Origin: Chelonoidis abingdonii
Taxonomy: Eukaryota; Chordata; Testudines; Testudinidae
Assembly (NCBI RefSeq): GCF_003597395.2
Contig: NC_133771.1
Location: forward strand, 134,573,010-134,637,009
Length of the DNA stretch: 64,000 nt
Direction: 5' to 3'
The translations under genes were made by a program, and so were the position numbers. Below are positions 33,041-44,387 of this stretch, in pieces. Numbering within the stretch: position 1 is the first letter of the stretch; every line of letters begins with the position of its first letter. Under the pieces are notes generated by a model, which did no database searches, was not told where the DNA came from, and saw nothing but the letters and a program-made list of their open reading frames with translations.

Positions 33041-33215
33041 CCATCATTATAGCATCTGAGCACCTCACAGTCTTTAAGGGATTTACTTTCACAACACCGA
33101 GGAGAGGTAAGGAAGTGCTACTATCCCCATTGTATAGGTAGGGAAATTGAGCCCTGACCCCTTGAGGCCCAGACTAGTGCCCAAACTACTGCATGGTGCT
33201 TCCAGGCTCCCCAAG
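33041..33215 (-). repeat. MIR/CORE-SINE, antisense, tail-to-tail with the previous
   Basis: 'gagcacctcacagtctttaa', 'gctactatccccattgtata' and 'cccagactagtgcccaaact' match the reverse complement of the reptile MIR-type SINE. The two copies face each other at about 33040. Confidence 0.65.
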
Positions 33216-33293
33216 CTCACAAGCATGTAGTGAGACTGAATTCATAAATGTGCATCTGGTGCTAAAATACTGTGTTTCTGGGTGCCACAGAAG

Positions 33294-33507
33294 CAGGGGC
33301 TTCATTTGCTATGGGGCAAGGTGGGCAGCTGACCCCCACCCCGCCCTTGGTTCCCTTCACCAGCCTTCTCCTAGGTCTATACACTCCACTTCTACCCGAC
33401 CCCAGACTTTGCGGGATATAACATGATCACGTATAATGTTCTATATGCTGACACAATTTGCCCTGCCCCTCCCCCTCCCCCAGAATTTTTCTGAAATAAT
33501 GCCCCTG
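33294..33507. mobile_element. Possible hAT-type MITE, 214 bp
   Basis: The ends CAGGGGCTTCATTTG and AAATAATGCCCCTG are imperfect inverses. Flanks cacagaag and catagata agree at five of eight positions. The interior is C-rich. Confidence 0.45.
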
Positions 33508-33959
33508 CATAGATATACGCAGCATTTGTATCACTGTCAGATTTTGCACACGAGGATGTTCCTCACAAGACCATTTATTTAACAGCCAGTGTGGCATCAT
33601 CACTGCATGTGCGCTCATTAAATTTTCGGAAAGGAGACTATGTTACTTGCAGGTCATCGGCATAATTGCAATAAAAGCTTTCCCCTGGACTCTGCTCACA
33701 AATAGTTCTGCTTCATTTGTCATTGCTCCTTAGACAGAATGAGCCCTCTGTTTCAACCTACAGGAAGATAAGCAGCTGTATCCGTGTATTACAGTTGGAG
33801 GAGTCTCTCCTTCCCGCCTCAAAGGGCCTACATGGTAACATTCACTCCAGTTAGCAGGAGTGGCTGTGGGTGCCTCTCCTGTTCCTTCAGTCAGCCAAAA
33901 TAATGACAATGCATAACTGTTCTAGGGTCTGAGGCTGCACTACCAGTTTGGATCAAGCC
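33508..33959. other. Unclassified intergenic DNA
   Basis: Mostly unrecognised; 'ctccagttagcaggagtggc' near 33845 may be a family 1 trace. Confidence 0.4.
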
Positions 33960-34110
33960 CTTAAAAGATTTGGTATATAGATCTCAAAGCACTTTACAAA
34001 TAATGTATGTTTTACAGAGGGAGAAAAGATCGCACAGCAATACAGTAGCAGAACACTGGTCTCCTGATTCTCTGTCCACTGCTTCATTCTCTGCACCACA
34101 TTTCCTGCTT
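33960..34110 (-). repeat. MIR-like SINE fragment, antisense
   Basis: 'gatctcaaagcactttacaa', 'tacagtagcagaacactggt' and 'ctccactgcttcattctctg'-like phrases follow the reverse MIR order. Confidence 0.45.
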
Positions 34111-34339
34111 CCAACTATGCTTACAGCAGTAAGACAATATGGTAGCAAATCCACCTGAGTTCTGTCTACACTACTGCTCCTCAGTTGCTACCACAGGTGG
34201 GAGGGGCCCTCAATAGGTGCTACCACAGATGGTAAATTTCAGGTTCTCATTCTGCACCTGAAAAGGCAGGTATGTAGTGCTCTCCAAGATCCCAAAGCAA
34301 GACAGGAGTTCAGGTGCAATGCCTGAGAGCTGAAGCTTT

Positions 34340-34410
34340 TGGGGGGTTGATCCAAAGCCTGTTGAAGTCAATGGGAATCTTTCCATTGACTTCAATGGGC
34401 TTTGGATTGG
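34340..34410. repeat. Palindromic repeat, family 1, near-perfect hairpin
   Basis: 'ccaaagcctgttgaagtcaa' (from 34352) mirrors 'ttgacttcaatgggctttgg' (ending 34405) around 'tgggaatctttcca'. It is the best-preserved core of the family in the window. Confidence 0.75.
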
Positions 34411-34672
34411 GTCCTTGGAAGATAAATAGGGAACTTCTATCTCTGAAGCTGTCAATCCAACACCTTTCATAGGCACTAAATTAATTTAAACCTAATTTAA
34501 TAAGGAAACATTGATCTAACCTTGTACCGATTATTTAGTTTACACAACACTGTATATATGGTGTCATGTTAGTTAGCATTTACAGGCACTCTGTATAGGT
34601 GCTAAAATGAACATGGTGATTGTTACACACATAACAGGTCACACTTTATATTAAGGTTCGCATTTATAAATA

Positions 34673-34859
34673 CACCTCTACCTCAATAAAACGCGGCATG
34701 ATATAACACAAATTTGGATATAACTCGGTAAAGCAGAGTTCCGGGGGGCAAAGCTGTGCACTCCGGTGGATCAAAGCAAGTTCAATATAACACAGTTTCA
34801 CCTATAATGCGATAAGATTTTTTGGCTCCCAAGGACAGCGTTATATTGAGGTAGAGGTG
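34673..34859. mobile_element. TA-flanked MITE, mariner-like, 187 bp
   Basis: The ends CACCTCTACCTCAATA and TATTGAGGTAGAGGTG are perfect 16-bp inverses, with TA on both sides (34671-34672 and 34860-34861). Internal 'gatataac' units repeat. Non-coding. Confidence 0.85.
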
Positions 34860-34861
34860 TA

Positions 34862-36105
34862 GTTAATAAATAACTAGAAGATATACTGATAAATGGTTAA
34901 TCAATTGTTATAGATTAGCACAGAGTCCAATGGTTCAACAAGTTGCTTATAACCATAGGTTATAAACATCAATAATACCTCTACTGATGTGCTTATAACT
35001 CCTACTATTCATGTGTGCAACATACACATAACATTTCTTAACTATTTATAAAGCTTTCATAAAAGGAAGCTTAATATACATAGTGTAACTCCTTAAAATC
35101 CATATCTGCTTTCCTCTTTCATTTAATCTAGTCTAGGCAGTCTTAATTCTGTCACCGTACCCATGATTTTGATGGGGTTTTTTATAGCTATTAAAATGCC
35201 ATCTAGAATTTGGAGTCATTAATTGATTTAGCTCTGTAACCTGAGGCTCCTATTGGTCCATGCTTTTTCTTTTTTAAACTATTGTTTGGATGCAAGATTG
35301 GTTAACATCACACACTGCCAAAAGAGTGGAGTCACATGGCTGATTGATTTATTTTCCTAGACTTCTTGAGCTGGTCTTTAATAGCTACTCATGATTCAGA
35401 ATGCAGCTAGCAGAGGACTTGCTTTTTGCAGATATTTCCAAAGTCAGTCAAAATGGCAACACAGGGCTTCATCCTAGGTAGCTGAAGTCAGTGTGGCTCT
35501 TTTCTTTTATGTCAACAGGCTTTGGATCAAGTCCACGGTTGCCTGACTCCAGTGGTTGGGGAGCTCACTACCAATTGCAATGAAGAATAGTCCAGTATTT
35601 GAACCTCTATAATGCAGAATTAAGTTGTTTATTCTGTTAAGCAATTTTTAAATTTCATTTAGAAACTTGCTAGTTTTGATTTGTAACAATCGTAAAACAG
35701 TCTGGGCTGCTTGCAAGAAGAGTGCTATAGAAAATAAAGATTATATTGCATTGCTTCTATGACATATTTACCCTCATTGCAAGTGTGAAATGCTCATTAT
35801 CACAATTATTTTAGGTTTGAATGAAAGATGTGCCAAAATGCTTGGCAGACAGTAGGCTAAAGTGTATATGAGCATAGGCCGCCTGTTAACTCAAAGGGGA
35901 GCAGGTATTTGGAACATGAATGTTAATTAAGTGCAACATTTCAGGTACTTAACCTTCAAGTTTTTGTGAGTCAGTCAGTTTCCTCAATATCTTTTGTTCT
36001 TTAAGGAAAGTAGGGCAACTTTGCCATGTTATGTTGCAGGCCTGAGTTTAAGAAGGATCTCTCAGAAACTCCTGCTCCCTAAGACAAAGACTAAAGGAAA
36101 GATGT
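34862..36105. other. Unclassified AT-rich intergenic DNA
   Basis: Apart from a family 1 trace near 35480-35545 ('gaagtcagtgtggctc', 'ggctttggatcaag') I recognise nothing. Confidence 0.45.
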
Positions 36106-36118
36106 GGAAATGAAAATG

Positions 36119-36328
36119 CAGCAAAGAGTCCTGTGGCACCTTATAGACTAACAGACGTATTGGAGCGTGAGCTTTCGTGGGTGGATACCCACTCTGTCGG
36201 ATGCTCCGACAAAGAGGGTATCCATCCATGAAAGCTCATGCTCCAATATGTCTGTTAGTCTATAAGGTGCCACAGGACTCTTTGCTGCTTTTACAGATCC
36301 AGACTAACACGGCTACCCCTCTGATATG
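36119..36328 (-). mobile_element. Turtle-type SINE with head-to-head hairpin, 13-bp duplication
   Basis: Direct repeats ggaaatgaaaatg flank it at 36106-36118 and 36329-36341. The body is an inverted repeat: the arm from 36118 (gcagcaaagagtcctgtggc) is mirrored by the arm ending 36288, each about 84 bp with only a few mismatches and a loop of about 6 bases. Outside the hairpin, 36289-36328 reads on the minus strand as 'tatcagaggggtagccgtgt', which resembles a polymerase III box A. So transcription would start at the right. Related to 1724-1867. Confidence 0.8.
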
Positions 36329-36341
36329 GGAAATGAAAATG

Positions 36342-37364
36342 TTAGTCTCCAGAAAGGAGAATGCCAGCATGCCAGTATATTAGGAAGGGCCCAGAGAAAT
36401 AAGATACAGCATATGTTGCTGCTAACAATGGGGCATGAGGTGATGGGTGAAGATAAGGGCTGAAGATGGGGAAACGGTGATAAACTGTTGGCGGGTAATG
36501 CATCCCAGTCTTCAGGGCAAATTAATCATTAAACATGCCTGCTTTTAAACGATGTACATATTTACAAAGGTACACCAGAGGTCCTTCTCTGCCTTCTAGG
36601 TCCAGGAGCCTGCCTTCGGACCTAGAAGAAAGAAAGGACTTATGAAAGTTTTTTAGATATGCATCAGACATTTTGCAAATGGACAGGTATCGGCATTATA
36701 GATTGGACACCAAAACTGTCTTATTACCTAGAAACATAAGTGAACAGAAGGTATTAAAACTCAGCAATTCATAAACAGAAATGGATAAAACTTGAGGTTA
36801 TATTTCTCTCTAAAGCTTAGGAAAAAATTGAGCAGCTCAGTGGTATTGTATTTAAATTATTCAAATTATTGAAATTCTCATGTTTTTTATTATCATCATT
36901 ATTATTATTTATTTAAAGGCTTGGAAGAAAACTGAGATCCAAAATGGAGGAATATTTATCAGAACTATTTTATTAATGTTTCTGATCAGATTACTTGGCC
37001 ACTATACCTATGTTTCAGTTAATATTGATTGATGTTTAAGTGAATTCATCTTCAGTACTTTGCATTAAAAGTAAGTGTGACACCAGAATTTAATGTAATT
37101 TCCATTTTCAACGCAGACCTTAACCTTTTTGGATCCACTGAGTCCTTTAATCTTTGTAGTCTCAAAAGTAATTACTATTTATTCTACCAAACTAGAGTCC
37201 TTGCTATTGTATACCTAAAGCAAAGGGACATTTTGTATGTAAGAGTATGAAATCTTTCCCATTGCACACACAATTTTAAACACTCAAATAAGGAAATTAA
37301 ATCTTGAGTGGTATAGAATAGATTTAAACTTATTAATCTAACAGCAAATGAAACACAGGACTTC
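36342..37364. other. Unclassified AT-rich intergenic DNA
   Basis: An ATT-rich stretch is at 36885-36920. Nothing else recognised. Confidence 0.45.
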
Positions 37365-37830
37365 CCCTGAGGCCCTGGATTAATGACAAGTTAGGTGGAG
37401 CTGGTGACATAAAGCACAGCCAAGTGCCATTAACCCCAGCCAGTCATTATTTAATCCCATAGGAAATGCCCTGTGCAAAACTCGTTACTGCTTTTACAAA
37501 ATGAAAAGAAATAACAGACATATGGAGTTGGTGCATGGATGACACCATGTCAGCTGGTACGTGTAGGGCATTTTTAAAAAATTAATGCCCTGCATATTAG
37601 CCAATCAGATTGCCTGCATCACCTCACAACATTCCACTCATCTTACAACCTCTCCTACAATCGAAGCTGACCGGTGGACACATAATTAAAATGAATTAAT
37701 GATCTGAAGCAAAAACTGTGTTTAATGAAGCCCCTCTCAGGCTTCTGAGCTGATGCCAAGGCTGTTTGCCTACAAATATTTACCAACCCTTTGTGCATAA
37801 AGGGCTTGGCCACCTGTTCTGTCCTCTCTT
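37365..37830. promoter_or_regulatory. Candidate conserved non-coding element (strongest)
   Basis: A repeat-free block with ATTAATGACAAG, an octamer-like TGCATATTAG next to CCAATCAGA (37590-37612), ACATAATTAAAATGAATTAAT (two abutting homeodomain-type cores at 37680-37700), GTTTAATGAAG and TTTGTGCATAAAGGG. The density of homeobox, octamer and CCAAT-type motifs over about 450 bp resembles developmental enhancers. This is composition-based inference. Confidence 0.35.
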
Positions 37831-38174
37831 TAATTTCCCCTTCCCCCCCCGCCCCAAGCCTGAAGGTGGCAATATCAGGTTAGACCTGCAGTTTCTGAAC
37901 TGCTCAGATTTCTGGGAAGGGTTGCATAGTTCTAACAGAGATTAGGCCGATCTGCCAGTTAGTATTTGTTTCAACTTCTCTCTTTTTTAACTTCAGCAAT
38001 TTTCACTTCCTAGATGTAAACTCATAACTAAACCCTGCTGAACTTTTTATCAAGAGAAGTAATTTCCCAGTTAAAGTTTCCCACCAAAACCCTTTCCATT
38101 TGTTCAGTCAAAAACTGTAGATCTTGTAAGCCACCTATATTGCTTTCAGCTACAAAGAGATGCTCAGAAAAAAA
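37831..38174. other. Unclassified intergenic DNA
   Basis: Nothing recognised. Confidence 0.4.
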
Positions 38175-38217
38175 CCAGGAATAGTAATAATAAATAATAA
38201 TAATAAAATAATAAAGT
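38175..38217. repeat. (TAA)n-rich microsatellite
   Basis: Impure AAT/TAA repeat of about 40 bases. Confidence 0.8.
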
Positions 38218-38232
38218 AAGGGACTTCTTGTG

Positions 38233-38254
38233 CTCTCACTGACGTCAGTGAGAG
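38233..38254. promoter_or_regulatory. 22-bp perfect palindrome holding a full CRE
   Basis: Left half CTCTCACTGAC is the exact inverse of the right half GTCAGTGAGAG. The centre at 38240-38247 is TGACGTCA, the consensus CREB/ATF site. The flanks ('acttcttgtgctctcact', 'acttcagtggaggcaggg') look like family 1, whose usual centre is CACTGACTTCAGTG-like, so the site probably arose by mutation in a MITE. Confidence 0.6.
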
Positions 38255-38424
38255 TTATTTTATTTACTTCAGTGGAGGCAGGGTAAGACCTTAAAAGGAC
38301 AAGCCTTAGCATACAGAAAGAGAGAAAATAAAGGAAAATAGGGAAAGATTGCAAAGCTATAATGGAAATCAACAGGCAAAGGTTAAAAAGCAAACAAACA
38401 CATGCACACACAAATATAGAACCA

Positions 38425-38520
38425 GTTAGTGGAGCCCTTACTCATAGTGGTAGTTCCAATGCATCTACTCCTATGAGTAAGTGCTCGCCAATGTGAGTAA
38501 GGGCTCCACAATCTGGCTCT
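38425..38520. repeat. Palindromic repeat, family 1 type
   Basis: 'gtggagcccttactcatagt' mirrors 'tgtgagtaagggctccac', with the centre near 'ctactcctatgagtaag'. Confidence 0.6.
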
Positions 38521-38937
38521 GTGGAAAGAATGAAGAAAATGCCTCACGTTTCATCTCTCTCCACTTCTTTGTTTATACTTTATCTAATACTGAGCCTAGT
38601 CCCATGAGGTGCTAAACATCCCATGCTAGGTTCCTCTCCCTTCCCAGCCCTACATGCCCATTCCCCAGGAATGAATCTTGGACCCTCTGGGATTCTGGGA
38701 AGAAAAGGATGATGCTATGTAGGTGAGTGACTCCTCTCCTTCTCCACAAAGGCCAATGCAGTTATGCATGGAGGGCCCCTCAGTGGGCAAATCTGGGAGA
38801 ACTACTGTGGCTTTAACATGTGATATTCTAATCTGTAGTAGGTGGAGTTTAAATTAATGGAATATATAGTTGTAACATTTGATATTCCATGAAAGTTCCT
38901 ATATAAGGACGCAGTTCCGCAATCCATGGGATATATT
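38521..38937. other. Unclassified intergenic DNA
   Basis: Nothing recognised. Confidence 0.4.
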
Positions 38938-39210
38938 TGCACTACAGAGACTATACTGGCATAGGTATATTGCCATAGCTATGCCAGCATAACCCCATAG
39001 TGAAGACAGCCTATACTCACAGAAGGGATTTTTCCATCACTGTAGGAATGCCACCTCCCCAAGCAATGGTTGCTATGTCAACAGAAGCATTCTTCCATTG
39101 ACTCAGCTGCATCTACACAAGGGGTTAGAATGGGATAGCTACATCTGTCAAGGGTAAGGGTTTTTCACTTTTCACTGCCAACTTAACTTTTAAGCATAGA
39201 CCAGGCCTTA
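38938..39210. mobile_element. Decayed MITE of the 'gtctacac...ccattgac' type
   Basis: 'catagctatgccagcataac', 'agaagcattcttccattgac' and 'catctacacaaggggttaga' share phrases with the copy at 59575-59730. Ends are unclear. Confidence 0.45.
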
Positions 39211-40394
39211 CACTGAGTAGCACTTGGTACTTGATATGCAAGTAAGGACTGCTGGAGCAGGTCCTGTAACTGAGATACATGAATTCTGCATTGCTGATGA
39301 TGGAGGAAACAGGCCCAATTGCTCTTTTCTATCTCTGCCTTCTATGATTCTACAGTCAGCTGTAAAGCATTTAGTCGTACTTTTCTGGGAATGGCACGAC
39401 ACAAAGCAAAACCGCATGGTATTACAAGGTCAAAACATGCCCATCTAACCATACCCAAACATTCACAACTGATTATTCTTTTGTAGATAGACTGCTTCTT
39501 CTAACTCTCACATGTACAATGTTTTTTGGCCTCCCACCCCATGAAGCACAGGGTGAAAGGATGTACCTCTGAAAGTTAGAATACATTTGACAACTTCATT
39601 CACAGGCTGTAATGTAACTGAACTGAATATCAACAACATGTACAGGAAAGAATAATGTACAACTGAACTAAGGGAAAGGTGGGTGGGTAACAAACATTCA
39701 TGCGTGAACATATTAGATGACTCTTATTTCACAGTGACTTGAATGCAAAGTATTTATACGGTCATTTTCATTTATTTTCCCAAGAGGGTGCTGGGACTGG
39801 CATGGTTGTCAGAGGAGTGTGAGAAGATGCCAGCACAGGCAAACAGTTTCCAAGGCAGAACTACAGCAATGCTTGATATTGTATTAATGGGAGTGCTGGC
39901 CATCTGGCCATTAGGGACAAGCTGCTGCCAGAGTGTCTCTCTTTTTCCATCTCATTTCAGGAGCTCTGGAGCCTAGGACAGAGACCCCCAGGGAGATTCT
40001 GGCTAAAGATCATTCCAGCATCCACTCAGATGTTTTAGAGAAAAGGACACAGAACTGATAAGGAAGGAGAATGTGCTCACACCCACACAGAGAAAAACAG
40101 AGAGCATAACACTCAAACGGGGGGTTAAAGACAGAAAGAAAATGAGAGCAGCTGAACAAGGAAATGGTTTAAATAAATAAGGGGGAGGAAATGGGCAAAG
40201 AAAAAGAAAAACAAGAGGCACAGCACATGATTCAAAGAAATAAAGAGGCTGAATTGAGAAGGAACAGAGAAAAAAAGGAGAGACAATAAAGGCTTCAGTA
40301 GGAATAAACTATAAAAATTAAGGATGAGAGTCAAAGACAAGAGGCTGAATTCGTTAATAGAGGATTCTGGTAAACTGTGAATCTGTTACGCAAG
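39211..40394. other. Unclassified intergenic DNA
   Basis: A purine-rich plus strand at 40030-40330 produces long minus-strand frames; I see no domain in them. Confidence 0.45.
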
Positions 40395-40490
40395 TTGAAT
40401 AGTATCTTACACCATAAGTCCATTGAAGTCAATAGGTTTACATATGGAGTCAGGTACTACTCCATGTGAGTAAGGGTGTCACACTCCGAC
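40395..40490. repeat. Palindromic repeat, family 1 (diverged)
   Basis: 'cataagtccattgaagtcaa' and 'actccatgtgagtaagggtg' are family 1 phrases. Confidence 0.5.
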
Positions 40491-41849
40491 CCTTGCTAAA
40501 TAAATGCCTTTCCTTTTTCATTATTTATAAAGGATGTTTAGCATAATCCCTGGGATTTTTTTTTAAATCTATAGAAAATTCATAGAAGGTACAAAAATAG
40601 AATTACAATTTTGTGTAGTTATGAGCTTTCCAGAAATACCATCAAATGTAAAAGTTCACTGCTTTATCTGAAAATTGGAAAGAAGACAGAGGGTTCTCAA
40701 TTTTTCTGTGAAAGAAATATGAACTATCTACCTATTATCCTGTTCCTAAATCTAGTCTAATGAGGAAGGAAATCTCATAGGAGAGAGAGAGAATTAACAA
40801 AATTGCAGCTCTTGTGATCTCATTCCTTGTGTAAACTGCTCAAGAACTGGCACAACTTAATACACTGCAAAAACATAATTATTTTCCCATATTCTGACTA
40901 CAATGCTTCCCTGCACAGCCCAGCTTCCCGCTGGTGCAAATTATTTCAACCACCTCAGGATGCCAATGGCCTCGAGGCATGGCCTTGCCATGGGCTTAGG
41001 AAAAATCAGAATCAGGTCAGAAAACAGACTCCACGGCAGAGTGAGTATGTTAGTAGTTTGCATGTACATCTATGTACATTGGGCATCCAGAATTTGGAGC
41101 ATTATCTAAATTTTGACTGATGATAGGTGAACCTCAAAAGGTTAAGAGTCTCATTTCAGTTTAGATAAAGTTCCAATACTTACATATAGCTTATCTGGAC
41201 TTGGATGAACCTTTTCTGATCTGCAAACTGATCTGTAAGTCTAATGAGAATAGACTTTCTCTGTATATTTCTCAGACTTCCTGGTTTTACTGATTATAGA
41301 TGAGTATTGTTTTAGAAAGAGATGGTTCTGAAATATAACACTGGACATTAACCTCAAACTTAACAGCTCAGACCCATCTCTGTACCAGGCCAAACTTGAA
41401 GTCTAAGCCTGAATACCAGTGAAATTTGGGGAATTTCAGATTTGGACAGCGAATCTTGTCTGAACTCCATAGGTTGCACACATCTCTATCTTCAAACCAT
41501 GTGGATTCCAAAACTCTTTCCATAAACTGATCTGTGCAGCCACATATTTTATAATACCAAATGACTAATGGGAAATCTCAGAATCCATCTTTATACAATG
41601 ATACTTACTAAAACAGGCAATACATGTACAGAAAGCCAAATGTCCAGAATATATGGAGGAACCTTTAAGCAATAGTGCCAGAGAAACCAATTATTCTAAG
41701 CATTATCAGGGGGTAGAGGTGGGGAGAATTCTGTTTATACCCCAAGTACCCAATTAAATTTAGGACAGCAGAAATGTCTAATGTCCATAATTAATTACAT
41801 CCAACTGCTAATTAAGAAATGTCATAGACTTACTCTGGATATACTCCAT
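40491..41849. other. Unclassified intergenic DNA
   Basis: Nothing recognised. Confidence 0.45.
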
Positions 41850-42000
41850 TGTAACCAAGATCAGAAGCTAGGGTTGCATCCTGCATTTGTCACACAAGTA
41901 GACCTTATTCACTCTAGCAGTCTCATTGAAGTCAATGGGGTTGCTTGCACAAATAAGAGTGACTTCCTTGGGCAAGGGTCTGTAGGATTGTGTCCCTAAT
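41850..42000. repeat. Palindromic repeat, family 1
   Basis: 'agggttgcatcctgcatttg' mirrors 'ctgtaggattgtgtccc', with centre 'cattgaagtcaatggggttg'. Confidence 0.6.
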
Positions 42001-43341
42001 GATGTTCTTAGTGGTTTTTTAGAAACAATTTTAGCTATTCCTAGAAAAGTGGCAGTCACAGCTTCCCGTAACAGTGATGTTGTCTTCATATAGCGCTTAC
42101 TATATTATGCAAATGAATGCTGAAGAATTACAAAGGCTGGGGCAGGCAGCAGGACGGATCATCTCTCAGAGATATTCAACAGTTACTGAACCTAGGGAGA
42201 TAGTATTGCAAGAAAGTCTGACAAATCCCAAACTATGTGGGGGAGGAGACCTGTGATGGTGAGTAACTCGCTGGTGTACATGAAGTGCAGACATGTGCTT
42301 TATCACACTTTTTTTTCCTTGCATTTAAATGAGATTGTGTTACACTTTGCTTCCAAGAATCAGTGTGCACATTCTTTAAAAATGTCCAGTCAAGTAGTAA
42401 AACTGAGGTTTCACTGAGAAAAAAATATCAAAACATTACAATACCTATATTAATATGGTTATGATCTTATTAATTTCAGTGGAAAGAGGTTTATTTGTAT
42501 TTAAACAGTCCCCTTGCTGTGCTGGGAACAGCAGCACAATAACATTGTGCTGGTGCTTGAGAACATGCGAGTGAAACACTCATAGGCATTCAGATACTAC
42601 AGAGATGAGTGTGCCATGAAATCAGACAGATAAGAGAGAGCGAGAAACTGACAAAGGCAAAATTAATCAGTCTGGTTTCACTGTGCTGGAATAATAATTT
42701 TTTTAATGATGAAAAGGAAATTAGAAGTTTTCAAGCTTTAATAATCTAAAGTGGGATTGGTAACATTGGTAAAGATTTGTATTTAATCTATATGATTTCT
42801 GTTATGAAAGAGTTTCTGTAAGACTAGCTAGGCAAAGTAAGTGAGAAAATACTGTAGGAAGGGGAACAATCCTGCATTCTCTCCTCAGGGAAGAACAAGA
42901 TTAACTAAAATGTATTTTCAATTTCCAATTTCTAAGATTCATCCTCTCTTTCTTACATCTTTCAAGCAGAGCTGGCCCCAAAATTGAATAGAAATGTGTA
43001 CTGAAATTTTTTTTAAATAATTGTAGAAAGCTTGTGTTTACCAAAAAAATTGTTTTAAGTAATAAACATAGGTTTTGGTAAACAAAAAAAATTCCAAAAC
43101 AATTTGGGTAAAAATATTAGAGAACATTTGGCAAAATAATAGAATATTTGAATAGTAATAATTTTTTCCAAAAAAATGTTCCCTCATGGTGCCCCCATGT
43201 GTGCTAGCTCTTCAAAAAAGGGATGGAGCAGGCAGAGTCATGACCCTATCCCCCCACCTCCATATTGCACCCCAGAGTTGGCCAGGCCTGGAACAGAGAG
43301 CACACTGCACTGTACCCTCTCCTTGAGTTGCAGACTACTTA
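42001..43341. other. Unclassified, partly very AT-rich intergenic DNA
   Basis: 42490-42600 has a weak likeness to the antisense tail at 17990-18125. 42990-43170 is dominated by A and T runs. Confidence 0.4.
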
Positions 43342-43460
43342 GGGTAGCCAGATGTCCCGATTTTATAGGGACAGTCCCGATTTTGGGGTCTTTTTCTTGT
43401 ATAGGCTCCTATTACCCCCACCCCCTGTCCCCATTTTTCACATTTGCTGTCTGGTCCCCC
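43342..43460 (+). mobile_element. 120-bp TA-flanked MITE, copy 1
   Basis: 'gggtagccagatgtcccgat' at the left and 'ttgctgtctggtccccc' at the right are inverted ends, with TA on both sides (43340-43341 and 43461-43462). Same family as 58481 and 61225. Confidence 0.8.
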
Positions 43461-43462
43461 TA

Positions 43463-43855
43463 AGACTACTGCTCTGGGGTGCACACTCCAGGAGGAATTC
43501 TCATTATCCAGTCAGAATTCTTCCCGAGGACTCCAGCCACAATACGGTCCCCACTGCATTTTCTCCAGTGCGTCTGAGGGCACCACGGATAGAAGGTGGC
43601 TCATGAAATGTAAGAACTCAATGACCCAGCTGTCTGCAGCATGTAATTACCTTCTTCACACAGCAGCTTGTGTTCTCTTAGATTAGATGGGTAGATACAT
43701 CTCCTACAATACTGAAAGTTTAGCATAAACGAAAAAGGCATTGAGGTGCGAGCACAAGAAGTAGAACAGAGAGGAGGAAGCAGGGGGGTTAAATAAGGGC
43801 ATGAGCCTGCTTCTGTAGAAATGGGAGGTTTGCGACTGACTTCTGTGTAGGTTTC
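43463..43855. other. Unclassified intergenic DNA
   Basis: Nothing recognised. Confidence 0.4.
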
Positions 43856-43933
43856 TTGACACAGAAGTTAAAACAAAAGAACTTCCTATTAGGTGGAAAG
43901 AATGATCCCAGACCTAGCAGGAAAACAAATATA
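43856..43933 (+). repeat. About 78-bp direct duplication, copy A
   Basis: Aligns with 45120-45198: 'cttgacacagaa', 'aaaacaaaagaacttcctat', 'ggtggaaaga', then 'tcccaga' and 'acaaatata' shared in order, with one 1-base gap and about six mismatches. The flanks do not match. Confidence 0.75.
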
Positions 43934-44029
43934 AGGGATTCAAAAGTCACCTTCTCCAGCTAGAAGTTACTGGCCTGCCCCAAAGACAGTGAAGTCAATA
44001 GGACTTTTCCGTGAATAAGCACTGTAGCA

Positions 44030-44130
44030 TTTGGCCCCAAGTAGAAACTATGGGTCCAGTCCTGTTCCCAGTGAAATCAGTGGCAAAGCTCCCTTTGATT
44101 TCAGTGATGACAGGTCAGGCTCACAACTTC
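44030..44130. repeat. Palindromic repeat, family 1
   Basis: 'gggtccagtcctgttcccag' mirrors 'gatgacaggtcaggctc'; centre 'gtgaaatcagtggcaaagct'. Confidence 0.55.
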
Positions 44131-44359
44131 TAGGACAATTCTGGATAATTTTTGCAGTAAACTTTTACATTGCAATCCATACCAAGGCTACCAGTCTCTA
44201 GATTCAATGTGTATACTCTGTGATTCTGACTTCCACAGTTCAGGAAAAAAAAATAAAAAGAGGAGAGGTGGACGATAGAGGCAGACACATCATTTTGTGC
44301 CCTCTTGTTAAGGAGGAAAGGTATTGTTGTTGGATTTAGTGTCCATAATATGTTTTGTA

Positions 44360-44387
44360 GCAAAAAAAAAAAAAAAAAAAAAAAAAA
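44360..44387. repeat. Poly(A) run of about 27 bases
   Basis: An uninterrupted A run. No gene-like sequence or AATAAA precedes it at the right distance, so I do not read it as a processed pseudogene tail. Confidence 0.9.

Noticed and set aside
40003..40340. Membrane protein-like minus-strand frames
   Set aside because: Leu/Phe-rich translations of a purine-rich strand, in two overlapping frames with no homology.
44360..44387. Poly(A) as the tail of a processed pseudogene
   Set aside because: No coding remnant upstream on either strand and no target duplication.
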